Source: an uncultured Blautia sp. | Lineage (GTDB): Bacteria > Bacillota > Clostridia > Lachnospirales > Lachnospiraceae | Direction: 5' to 3' | Assembly (NCBI GenBank): GCA_900539145.1 | Contig: UQAX01000004.1 | Coordinates: 28,050-92,049 of the forward strand | DNA: 64,000 nucleotides | Shown: one piece after another, positions 17,451 to 24,933 of the stretch | Numbering within the stretch: position 1 is the stretch's first letter | Layout: the number at the start of each line of letters is the position of its first letter | Made by a program: the position numbers and the translations under genes | Notes under the pieces: generated by a model | What the model was told of the DNA's origin: nothing | The model's database searches: none | What the model saw: the letters and a program-made list of their open reading frames with translations, nothing else

Positions 17451-18215
17451 ATGAGAGAAACAGAATTAAGAGAAATATGGAAAAAAGAAGAAAAAATAGC
17501 GCACATAAAGGGATGGGATTTTTCACATATTGATGGAAAATATGATGAGGAAAAGGATTTACCATGGGATTATAAAAGCATAGTAAGCCAATATTTAAAA
17601 GACGATATGGAGCTTTTGGATTATGATACTGGTGGCGGCGAATTTTTACTATCATTAAATCATCCGTTTGAGAAAACATCAGCCACAGAAGGATTTCAAC
17701 CTAATGTAGAGTTATGCAGAGAAAAATTATTGCCACTGGGAATTGATTTTAGAGAATGTTGTAATCCTGCGGATATTCCTTATGACAGTGAAACCTTTGA
17801 TGTGATTATCAATAGACACGGTGCTTTTAATGCGAGGGAATTGTATCGTTTACTAAAAAAGAACGGCATCTTTGTTACGCAGCAGGTAGGTGGCGATAAT
17901 GACAAAGACTTGGTAGAAATGGTGCTTCCCGGAACAAAAGGTTTATTTTCGCATTTGCGTTTAAAAGAGCAGATAAAAGTATTTGAAGAGGCAGGCTTTC
18001 AGATTGTTCGTGCAGAAGAAGCGTACAGACCGATTAAATTTTATGATATTGGAGCATTTGTGTGGTTTGCACGTATTATTGAGTGGGAGTTTCTGGATTT
18101 TTCCGTGGACAAGTGCTTTGAAAGATTGCTTAAAATGCAGGAGATATTGGAAGAAAAAGGGGAAATTGAAGGAACGATACATAGGTATTTGATTGTAGCA
18201 AGGAAGTCTAAATAA
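17451..18215 (+). CDS. Class I SAM-dependent methyltransferase
   Basis: A 254-residue protein with a Rossmann-type methyltransferase core: motif I LLDYDTGGGEFLLSL (about 45-60), the acidic residue ending strand 2 (TEGFQP), FDVIINRHGAFNARELYRLL (motif IV and the following helix, about 118-140) and a late GIFVTQQVGG. The fusion of an N-terminal helix (ELREIWKKEEKIAHIKGWDFSHI) to this core is common in clostridial methyltransferases of unknown substrate; some relatives modify rRNA or small molecules. GAGAGGAAG precedes the ATG. It sits 170 bases downstream of the YdcF-like gene, after an unusual hairpin and short frame, so its expression may be separately controlled. Confidence 0.8.
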   Translation: MRETELREIWKKEEKIAHIKGWDFSHIDGKYDEEKDLPWDYKSIVSQYLKDDMELLDYDTGGGEFLLSLNHPFEKTSATEGFQPNVELCREKLLPLGIDFRECCNPADIPYDSETFDVIINRHGAFNARELYRLLKKNGIFVTQQVGGDNDKDLVEMVLPGTKGLFSHLRLKEQIKVFEEAGFQIVRAEEAYRPIKFYDIGAFVWFARIIEWEFLDFSVDKCFERLLKMQEILEEKGEIEGTIHRYLIVARKSK

Positions 18216-18305
18216 GACCTTTACTTTTTAAATGATTTATTTGTTGCTCAAAGGTGTAAAAAGTTTTTTGGGGCATAGGCAGTATCCTCCTTGATAAAGT
18301 AAAAA

Positions 18306-18358
18306 AGGAGAGACCCGAAGGTTCTCCTCTGGTTACAGGCTTCGCAAGTTTCTGTAAC
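18306..18358 (+). repeat. Two consecutive inverted repeats
   Basis: AGGAGAGACC (18306-18315) pairs with GGTTCTCCT (18320-18328) with one bulge; GTTACAG (18332-18338) pairs with CTGTAAC (18352-18358). They follow the methyltransferase stop by about 90 bases and could be a weak terminator or part of a small RNA. Confidence 0.45.
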
Positions 18359-18472
18359 ACGATCGCTGAATTCAATGTAACAAATTTTTACAGAGCTGTC
18401 AACAGCTTAAAAAAATTTCAGCAGTTATTTATAATATGTTTGAAAAGGTAGTATGTGTAATTTGTGAATAAG

Positions 18473-18481
18473 TGATATAAT
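18473..18481 (+). promoter_or_regulatory. Extended -10 promoter candidate
   Basis: TGA-TATAAT about 51 bases before the ATC at 18532 and 84 before the ATG at 18565; no clear -35 element. Confidence 0.4.
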
Positions 18482-18564
18482 AAGAAATCGTAGTTACAAA
18501 AAAAGAAAATGAAGAAAGGGGAAAAACTACCATCAAGATTACAAAAATAATATTAACTATAATC

Positions 18565-19134
18565 ATGATTGTGTTTGTCGCATTGGGATTATTCCGAATT
18601 TTACCTTTTGATATAACAAATCCTATTATATGTACTTCACTTGCCACTTTACTCTTGCTAAGAAGTATAGAGTGCAAAAAGAGCAGAGATAAAACAGGAT
18701 TTCTTTTTACATTTATTGGTTCGATATTTATTTATATCGTTGTTATTTTCAACGTTTCTTCTTCGCTTCTTGGGTGTGAGAATGTGGATAACCGAGAGAA
18801 TGTGGATAACCGAGACTGCTTGAAAAATATAAACCCTTCAGAAGTAGTTGAAATTAAATGTTCCGGAACAACCGGTGGGAAAGACGGAGATTTTGAGTAT
18901 TTCTTAGATGAGAAACAGAAAGAGGATTTTTTAGAATTGTTGGGAAAAGTGAAGCTGGGGAGAAAAGCAGAAAGAGAGGAAACGCTATCTTATGGAGCAG
19001 TTACCTATTATACATTGAAGTTTGCAGACGGGGAAATATTGGAAGTCAGTCCGGGGACATTTTTTAAGGTGAATGACAACTGGTATTATTTTTTAAATTA
19101 TGATAAACTGCAAGAAGATTTTATAGAAATATAG
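18565..19134 (+). CDS. Membrane-anchored hypothetical protein; original start possibly at 18532
   Basis: A 189-residue protein I do not recognise. Two N-terminal membrane helices (FVALGLFRILPF; FLFTFIGSIFIYIVVIF) lead to a globular extracytoplasmic part (about 90-189) with beta-rich text such as VVEIKCSGTTGGKDGDFEYF and DNWYYFLNYDKL. The ATG at 18565 has no ribosome binding site. In frame upstream, ATC at 18532 is placed 10 bases after AAGGGG (18516-18521) and would give an MKITKIILTII-type beginning that completes the first helix, so the start may be ATC or a mutated ATG. A tandem 18-bp duplication within the gene adds ENVDNR twice. No informative neighbours; the next gene is a pseudogene. 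Confidence 0.55.
   Translation: MIVFVALGLFRILPFDITNPIICTSLATLLLLRSIECKKSRDKTGFLFTFIGSIFIYIVVIFNVSSSLLGCENVDNRENVDNRDCLKNINPSEVVEIKCSGTTGGKDGDFEYFLDEKQKEDFLELLGKVKLGRKAEREETLSYGAVTYYTLKFADGEILEVSPGTFFKVNDNWYYFLNYDKLQEDFIEI
18778..18813 (+). repeat. Perfect 18-bp tandem duplication
   Basis: GAGAATGTGGATAACCGA occurs twice head to tail (18778-18795 and 18796-18813), in frame, encoding ENVDNR repeated. It lies just after the second membrane helix, probably a recent slippage or duplication event. Confidence 0.95.
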
Positions 19135-19152
19135 GGTAGTTGGAGAGGGATT

Positions 19153-20934
19153 ATGAAAAAGCAAAAGAAATGGAGTATATTGATTTTTGGTACACTTTGT
19201 TTCCTTGGAATTATTATTTATGCTGCGTGGAAATTTGAAAAAGAAAGTATTGCAATATATAATGACAACAAATTTGCAGAATTGAAAGAAACTGCGGAAT
19301 TAAATGCAGAAGACATTCAAAAAGACTATACGGGGAAAAGCGCTGCATTGACTGTTTTAGCAGATAAGGTTACGGAATTTGGGAAAGATAATCTTGAAGA
19401 TGTGTATAATAGTGTAAAAACTCTTTCTGAATTTAGTTTTTTTTAATTATGTCGGTATTAGTGACAGTGAAGGAAATGCTGTTGACTCAGGGGGAAACAG
19501 AGCCAATATTAGTCAGCGAAAGTATTTTCAAGAAGCTATGAATGGAAAAGCTGTTTCTATTTCAGACGTTTTGACATCAAATGTGATAGATGGAGATGAT
19601 GTTCAGATTATGGCTGTGCCGATTATAAGAGACGGAACTCCTGTGGGAGTTGTTTACGGAGTACATAATATAAAAGGAGTCAGTGAAACGTTAGAAAATG
19701 TTACAGACAGTTCTATTTTTACAGAAATTGTGGACTCTAACGGGAAGCCGGTTACACTTTTAGACTCCGGAAGATGGCTGGACGGATATAATAATGTATG
19801 GGATTTCTATGAACAATGTAAGTTTCTTGAGGGGAATATTGAGAAAATTAGGAAAAATGTTAAAGCTTCAAAATCAGGATATTATACATTAGAATATAAA
19901 AATGAGAAGAGAATGACCTATTATACTCCCTTAGAAATAGAAGGATATTATATCTACACGAATCTCAATATGACACAGGTGGAAGAAACATCAGAAAAAA
20001 TCAAGAAACTGACATTTGAAATGACTGTAAAGATAGGCATAGCGCTGGGAATTTTTATAGTAGCAATATATTTTTTTACAAGAAAAGCTTCTTATGAATT
20101 AAGGCAGTCTTATTATGAAGCAATAAGCAATGAGAAAATAATGCAGGCAGCGGTTGTTAATTCAAATGCGTTTATATTTGAATATGATAGTAAAAATAAA
20201 ATTTTGAAAAGAAAAGTGGGTGAAAAGCATATAATTTTTCCGGAGGTTATTACAAATAATGTTCCGGATACAATTTTAGAACGCAAAGTTATAAAACCGG
20301 AGTTTGTAAATGATTTTACAAATGCCTTTCGCCGGATTAAAAATCAAGAAATGGTTTCTGTTGTTGTGCAGACAACATCGAAATATCAATCACTATGGTT
20401 TGAAATTTCTATGAAAAATATTTATAACAATAAACATAAGGTAATTAATACGATTGGCAGTGTGAAAAATATTACAGATATAAAATTTCAAGAAGAATTA
20501 TTGAAAAAAGCAGAAAAAGGACAGAGAACTTTAAAAAATAAAGCAGAGAGAGATGGACTGACCGGTCTTTATAATGGAATAACGGCTGCAGAAAAGATTG
20601 ATAAAATATTGAAATTTACACCGAATAAAAACGAAAAACAGATACTTATTTTTATGGATTTGGATAATTTTAAAACCGTTAACGATACCTTCGGTCATCT
20701 GTATGGAAATCAAGTATTGCTTGAGATGTCACGTATATTTTCAAACAAATTTCGCAGCGGAGATATTGTAGGAAGATTTGGTGGAGATGAATTTTTTGCA
20801 TTTCTTTTAAACACGCAAGGATTTGAGAAAATGGAACATGTTTTCAAGAATTATCTCAAAAAGCAGATGAGATGTTGTTTGAAGTAAAAAGAGATAAGAA
20901 AAGAGGGTATAAACTCTATAAAGAAAAAGAATAG
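19153..20934 (+). pseudogene. Broken diguanylate cyclase (dCache-like sensor plus GGDEF)
   Basis: The intact ancestor was a membrane sensor with an N-terminal signal anchor (WSILIFGTLCFLGIIIYAA), an extracellular sensor region (ISQRKYFQEAMNGKAVSISD is typical of dCache domains), a second membrane helix (IGIALGIFIVAIYFF), a PAS-like region and a C-terminal GGDEF domain (RDGLTGLYNG, FMDLDNFKTVNDTFGHLYGN, RFGGDEFFAFLL). It is broken twice. At a run of eight T near 19437-19444 the frame shifts so the first piece ends at 19446; removing one T restores NYVGISDSEG. After GGDEF only about 25 residues precede text in another frame (KADEMLFEVKRDKKRGY, 20841-20934), the normal end of a GGDEF domain, so roughly 45 residues have been deleted with a frame change. 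The remaining second frame (19538-20887) still has GGDEF but lacks the domain's closing part, so activity is unlikely. Confidence 0.85.
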
Positions 20935-20940
20935 AGTATA

Positions 20941-20995
20941 AAAGTCTTTCATAGAATTCAGTTTTTTATATCTGACATTCTATGAATGACTTTTT
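20941..20995. terminator. Bidirectional terminator between cyclase pseudogene and pflA
   Basis: AAAGTC-TTCATAGAAT-TCAG (from 20941) pairs with CTGA-CATTCTATGAA-GACTTT (to 20993) with small mismatches. T residues follow on both strands, so it can serve both convergent genes. It runs into the last codon region of pflA. Confidence 0.8.
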
Positions 20996-21770
20996 ATATT
21001 GTTCCTCGGTATTTTTTATAGCTTTCCAAAATATAGGAGCGTGCTTTTTGCGCTTCTTCTTTTGGAAGATTTTCCATCCCCTTTAGAGGGTATTCCATAT
21101 TTAATTCAGAATATTTTTGTTCTCCCATGTTGTGGTAGGGGAGGACTTCCAGCCCTTTGATGTTTTTATGGGAAGCGAGAAGCTTTCCGATACCGTCCAG
21201 TTCTTCTTTAGAATTTGTAAAACCTTTCACAATGACGTGACGGACAACCACAGGAACTTTTGCTGTCTCCGAAGCATTCAGAAAATCAAGAACAGGAGAA
21301 AGGGGATGACCTGTTAATTTTTTATGTTCTTCTGAAGCACTGTGCTTAATATCCAGCAAAATCAAGTCTGTATAGGAAAACAGTTTTTGATAAGCTTCCG
21401 CCTGTTTTTCTCTGTAAAGAATACCGGAAGTGTCAAGGCAGGTATGGATGTTTTTTGACTTTGCAGCCTGAAATAATGCAGTGACAAATTCCAGCTGCAT
21501 CAAGGGTTCGCCTCCGGTAACGGTAATTCCTCCATTCTGATAAAATCCTTTGTTTTTTTCGTAGATTTCCAGAATTTCCTCTACGGTCATAGATTGTCCT
21601 TTTTTTGGAGTCCAAGTGTCCGGATTATGACAGTACAGGCAGCGCATAGGACAGCCCTGCAAAAAGACTACAAGTCTGATGCCGGGGCCGTCTACTGTGC
21701 CAAAAGTTTCAATGGAGTGTATAAAGCCTGTTTTACATTCCGTCATGGAAAGTTCTTGAGATAACCTCAT
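20994..21770 (-). CDS. pflA: Pyruvate formate-lyase activating enzyme (radical SAM)
   Basis: A 258-residue radical SAM enzyme that uses a 4Fe-4S cluster and S-adenosylmethionine to place the glycyl radical on pyruvate formate-lyase. The cluster motif is Cys40-x3-Cys44-x2-Cys47 (QGCPMRCLYCHNPDTW), followed by GGITVTGGEPLMQ and the later LDIKH motif. Length fits the short PflA class. It overlaps the end of the 80-residue glycyl-radical gene by 38 bases, so the two are translationally coupled. The start at 21770 has AGCAGG very close; ATG at 21746 (MTECKTGFIHS) aligns better with other PflA N-termini but has no clear ribosome binding site. The gene order large part, radical part, activase strongly links all three. 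Confidence 0.95.
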   Translation of the reverse strand: MRLSQELSMTECKTGFIHSIETFGTVDGPGIRLVVFLQGCPMRCLYCHNPDTWTPKKGQSMTVEEILEIYEKNKGFYQNGGITVTGGEPLMQLEFVTALFQAAKSKNIHTCLDTSGILYREKQAEAYQKLFSYTDLILLDIKHSASEEHKKLTGHPLSPVLDFLNASETAKVPVVVRHVIVKGFTNSKEELDGIGKLLASHKNIKGLEVLPYHNMGEQKYSELNMEYPLKGMENLPKEEAQKARSYILESYKKYRGTI

Positions 21771-21975
21771 CCTGCTGTTCTTTTGTCAGCTTGTGGAAGT
21801 TTACTGCATATCCGGACACACGAACAGTAAGCTGCGGATATTTTTCAGGATGATTCTGTGCATCTAAAAGAGTTTCCTTTGTAAATACGTTGACATTTAA
21901 GTGATGTCCGCCTTTTTCTGCATATCCGTCTAATAAATTTACTAAGTTATCGATTTGAGCATTACTGATATTCAT
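21733..21975 (-). CDS. grcA: Separate glycyl-radical domain protein of pyruvate formate-lyase (GrcA-like)
   Basis: An 80-residue protein corresponding to the C-terminal end of a normal pyruvate formate-lyase: LVNLLDGYAEKGGHHLNVNV, then NHPEKYPQLTVRVSGYAV with the radical glycine at Gly55. It starts with its own ATG after a perfect AGGAGG (AGGAGGAATTTTCA-ATG) and is separated from the large subunit by a stop codon and 24 bases, so it is a true gene and not a frameshift. E. coli GrcA/YfiD is a stand-alone homologue that rescues damaged enzyme, but there a full-length lyase also exists. Here the neighbouring lyase lacks this domain, so this protein must supply the radical in trans for the pair to work. 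The gene symbol is used by similarity only. Confidence 0.9.
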   Translation of the reverse strand: MNISNAQIDNLVNLLDGYAEKGGHHLNVNVFTKETLLDAQNHPEKYPQLTVRVSGYAVNFHKLTKEQQDEVISRTFHDGM

Positions 21976-21999
21976 TGAAAATTCCTCCTGTAAAAAGTA

Positions 22000-24075
22000 T
22001 TATTGTAAGTCAATATTTGGCTCGCAGCAAGCGCAGTTCGGTTCTAATTCAAAAGCAATGTCATTAAAGAAAACTGCATCATCTTTTCCCAGAGCGCCCG
22101 GAATAATGGAAAAGGTATTGGAAATACCATCTTGTGCATCTTTAAACGGAAGCTTGGAAACAGAATTTAAGGATGCAACAGCGCCGTGACTGTCTCTGTG
22201 GTGCATTGGGTTAGCTCCCGGAGCAAATGCCTGTCCTGCTTTTCTTCCATCCGGTGTAGAGCCTGTTGCTTTTCCATACACTACGTTAGAAGTAATGGTA
22301 AGGATAGAAGTTGTAGGAATTCCTCCACGGTAGGTATGATTTCCTTTAATATATTCCATAAAGGTGTGAACAATATCATAAGCAATATCGTCAACTCGGT
22401 CATCATCATTTCCGTATTTTGGAAAATCTCCTTCGATTTCATAATCTACGGCAATGCCGTTTTCATCACGAATGGCTTTAACTTTGGCATATTTAATTGC
22501 GGACAGAGAGTCGGCAACAACAGAAAGCCCTGCAATACCTGTTGCAAACCAGCGTGTGACTTTTTTATCATGAAGCGCCATCTGCAATCTTTCGTAAGAA
22601 TATTTGTCGTGCATATAGTGAATGACATTTAAAGTATTTACATAGACACCGGCAAGCCATTTCATCATATCCTGAAATCTGTCCATAACCTCATCGTAAT
22701 CTAAATATTCGGAAGTAATAGGACGGAATTTTGGACCCACCTGTTTTTTGGATACTTCGTCAACACCGCCGTTGATTGCGTATAACAAACATTTTGCAAG
22801 GTTTGCACGGGCGCCGAAGAACTGCATTTCCTTTCCGATACGCATAGAAGATACGCAGCAGGCAATGGCATAGTCATCGCCGTGAGTTACACGCATTAAA
22901 TCGTCATTCTCGTACTGAATGGAAGAGGATGCGATAGAAGTTTTGGCGCAGAAGCGCTTAAAGTTTACAGGCAGCTTTGTAGACCATAAAACCGTTAAGT
23001 TTGGCTCCGGAGAAGTACCCAGATTTTCCAGTGTATGAAGGTAACGGAAGGACATCTTTGTCACAAGGTGGCGTCCGTCAATTCCCATACCGGCGATGGA
23101 CTCTGTTACCCAAGTAGGGTCACCGGAAAACAGCGCATTGTATTCAGGGGTTCTTGCAAATTTCACAAGACGCAGCTTCATGATAAAATGGTCGATAAAT
23201 TCCTGAATTTGTTCTTCTGTGAAGGTATTGTTCTTTAAGTCACGTTCTGCATAAATGTCAAGGAAGGTAGAAGTACGTCCAAGTGACATAGCAGCACCGT
23301 TCTGCTCTTTAATAGCAGCAAGATAGCCCAGATATAACCACTGGATAGCTTCCTGGACGTTGGCAGCAGGGCGGGAAATATCAAATCCGTAAATTTTACC
23401 CAGCTCTTTTAATTCTTTTAAAGCACGGATTTGCTCGGATAATTCTTCACGTTCTCTTGTTACATCAGAGTACATGGTAGTACGTGTGGTATTTTTTTCA
23501 TTTTCTTTATCTTCAATCAGACGGTCTACACCGTAAAGAGCCACACGGCGGTAGTCACCGATAATACGTCCTCTGCCGTAAGCATCCGGAAGTCCTGTAA
23601 TAATATGGCTGGAGCGGCATGCACGCATTTCCGGTGTGTAAGCGTCAAATACACCGTCATTATGTGTTTTGCGATGCTTGGTAAAAAATTCTACAACCTC
23701 AGGGTCTACGTGATAACCGTTGTCCTCACAGGCTTTCATTGCCATACGGATACCGCCGTAAGGCTGTAAGGAGCGTTTGAAAGGTTTGTCTGTCTGAAAA
23801 CCTACGATTGTTTCTAAATCTTTATCTAAATATCCCGGTCCATGGGAAGTGATGGTGGAAATGATTTTTGTGTCCATATCCAGTACACCGCCCTTTTCCT
23901 GTTCCTGCTTTGTAAGTTCCATAACCTGATCCCAAAGTGTCTGTGTAGCTTTTGTAGGACCTGTAAGGAAGGCATCGTCACCGTCGTAAGGAGTGTAATT
24001 CTTCTGAATAAAGTCCCTTACATCTATCTCTTTTGTCCAATTTCCTTTGTTAAAGGAAATCCATTCTTCTCTCAT
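22000..24075 (-). CDS. pflB: Pyruvate formate-lyase large part, lacking the C-terminal glycyl-radical domain
   Basis: A 691-residue formate C-acetyltransferase that cleaves pyruvate with CoA to acetyl-CoA and formate. The N-terminus (FNKGNWTKEIDVRDFIQKNY) and the active-site pair Cys406-Cys407 (YAIACCVSSMRIG) match E. coli PflB (Cys418-Cys419). A usual enzyme has about 740-760 residues and ends with the glycyl-radical loop; here the chain stops shortly after SIIPGALGKDDAV with an extra tail of about 24 residues holding Cys-Ala-Cys-Cys (NCACCEPNIDLQ). The radical domain is encoded by the next gene, and the activase follows. A sigma-A promoter and a 50-60 base leader ending in AGGAGG drive the operon. 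Fermentative metabolism of mixed acids fits a gut anaerobe. Confidence 0.94.
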   Translation of the reverse strand: MREEWISFNKGNWTKEIDVRDFIQKNYTPYDGDDAFLTGPTKATQTLWDQVMELTKQEQEKGGVLDMDTKIISTITSHGPGYLDKDLETIVGFQTDKPFKRSLQPYGGIRMAMKACEDNGYHVDPEVVEFFTKHRKTHNDGVFDAYTPEMRACRSSHIITGLPDAYGRGRIIGDYRRVALYGVDRLIEDKENEKNTTRTTMYSDVTREREELSEQIRALKELKELGKIYGFDISRPAANVQEAIQWLYLGYLAAIKEQNGAAMSLGRTSTFLDIYAERDLKNNTFTEEQIQEFIDHFIMKLRLVKFARTPEYNALFSGDPTWVTESIAGMGIDGRHLVTKMSFRYLHTLENLGTSPEPNLTVLWSTKLPVNFKRFCAKTSIASSSIQYENDDLMRVTHGDDYAIACCVSSMRIGKEMQFFGARANLAKCLLYAINGGVDEVSKKQVGPKFRPITSEYLDYDEVMDRFQDMMKWLAGVYVNTLNVIHYMHDKYSYERLQMALHDKKVTRWFATGIAGLSVVADSLSAIKYAKVKAIRDENGIAVDYEIEGDFPKYGNDDDRVDDIAYDIVHTFMEYIKGNHTYRGGIPTTSILTITSNVVYGKATGSTPDGRKAGQAFAPGANPMHHRDSHGAVASLNSVSKLPFKDAQDGISNTFSIIPGALGKDDAVFFNDIAFELEPNCACCEPNIDLQ

Positions 24076-24134
24076 AAGTCTGTGTCCTCCTATATCTTGC
24101 GGTTAGTTATACATAACTTTTCTTGTATAGGTGG

Positions 24135-24163
24135 ATTTTATAATATTGGACTAAGAAAGTCAA
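24135..24163 (-). promoter_or_regulatory. Sigma-A promoter of the pfl operon
   Basis: On the minus strand: TTGACT (24163-24158), 17-base spacer, TAAAAT (24140-24135). Near-consensus with optimal spacing; predicted transcript start about 24128, 53 bases before the start codon. Confidence 0.85.
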
Positions 24164-24190
24164 GGTGGTATTGTGTTTATAATTCAATAC

Positions 24191-24225
24191 AAAAAAAGAG
24201 CTTCTTAATTAAAAGAAACTCTTTT
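24191..24225 (-). terminator. Rho-independent terminator of the yesL-like gene
   Basis: On the minus strand AAAAGAGTTTCTT pairs with AAGAAGCTCTTTT around a six-base loop and ends in T residues. It lies between the YesL-like stop and the pfl promoter. Confidence 0.85.
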
Positions 24226-24238
24226 CATAGAAAAACTC

Positions 24239-24907
24239 TTATTTTTCGGAGATTTCAGGAAGTTCATTTTCTTCTTCTTCCTCATGGGGCTCATATTTTT
24301 CGAAGACTTTTCTTAAAATAATGGAGCATACGTAAGCCACACTGGCAAAGCCCAAAAGCAGCCACAGCATACTGCCGTACACCAGTGTTGAAGCTGTTAA
24401 GAAGGTTAGAAATCCCAGTCCCAGAGGAATAAGCATTAAAAGAATGGTCCAAGGGAGATTTAAAATTGCGATTAACAGGGAATTTTTAAAAATATTTTTA
24501 ATATTATTTATGAAACGCGCCGTATATGGGAAAACATATACCAGTATCATAAAATAAAGAATACCTAATGCACCGATTAAAATCTGGAAAATTGTGCTCA
24601 TATTCCCCGGAAGGAAGGCAGTAGCACGATAATCAACATAAATAAAAATTCCGATAGCTGCCATAATCAGCCAGATAATCGTAGACTGTTTGAAATTTTC
24701 TTTAAAGGCTTTTAAGAAGCCTTTAAAAATATAAGACTCTTCTCCACGCACCATTTTCAGAGTAACGGTATACATGGCGGTGACAGAAGCGCCGGCAGTA
24801 ATAATAGGAATACAAAATACAATACATAAAATATTTAAAATCATAATATCGCATACACGGGACAGAAAACGCATAATCGGACTGTCCATATTAAACAAGC
24901 TGCTCAT
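24239..24907 (-). CDS. YesL family membrane protein (DUF624)
   Basis: A 222-residue polytopic protein starting MSSLFNMDSPIMRFLSRVCD, the usual opening of the DUF624/YesL family, with NILCIVFCIPIITAGAS in the first helix pair. About five to six membrane segments follow and the tail is acidic (EPHEEEEENELPE). In Bacillus and Clostridia relatives sit beside sugar ABC transporters, yet no such transporter is present here. It is 26 bases downstream of a CNNM-type transporter gene on the same strand, so both are probably on one transcript ended by the terminator at 24191. CAGGAAAGGA precedes the start. The molecular function is unknown. Confidence 0.85.
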   Translation of the reverse strand: MSSLFNMDSPIMRFLSRVCDIMILNILCIVFCIPIITAGASVTAMYTVTLKMVRGEESYIFKGFLKAFKENFKQSTIIWLIMAAIGIFIYVDYRATAFLPGNMSTIFQILIGALGILYFMILVYVFPYTARFINNIKNIFKNSLLIAILNLPWTILLMLIPLGLGFLTFLTASTLVYGSMLWLLLGFASVAYVCSIILRKVFEKYEPHEEEEENELPEISEK

Positions 24908-24933
24908 AATAAAAATCCTTTCCTGTTTTAAAT

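Larger units (their letters stand above)
18216..18531. other. Gene-free stretch with two hairpins
   Basis: About 315 bases without a convincing gene. It contains two adjacent hairpins (18306-18328 and 18332-18358), a run of AT-rich sequence, and an extended -10 element TGA-TATAAT at 18473-18481 in front of the next membrane protein gene. No T-tract directly follows the hairpins, so they are weak terminators at best. Confidence 0.5.

Noticed and set aside
21975..22000. Frameshift or sequencing error as the cause of the split pyruvate formate-lyase
   Set aside because: The large part ends with its own tail and stop, and the small gene has a perfect ribosome binding site and a start at the domain border.
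24171..24192. TTGT...ACAA palindrome-like sequence upstream of pfl, as a Rex redox-operator candidate
   Set aside because: The half-sites are 14 bases apart, not the 10 of the Rex consensus, and they overlap the upstream gene's terminator.
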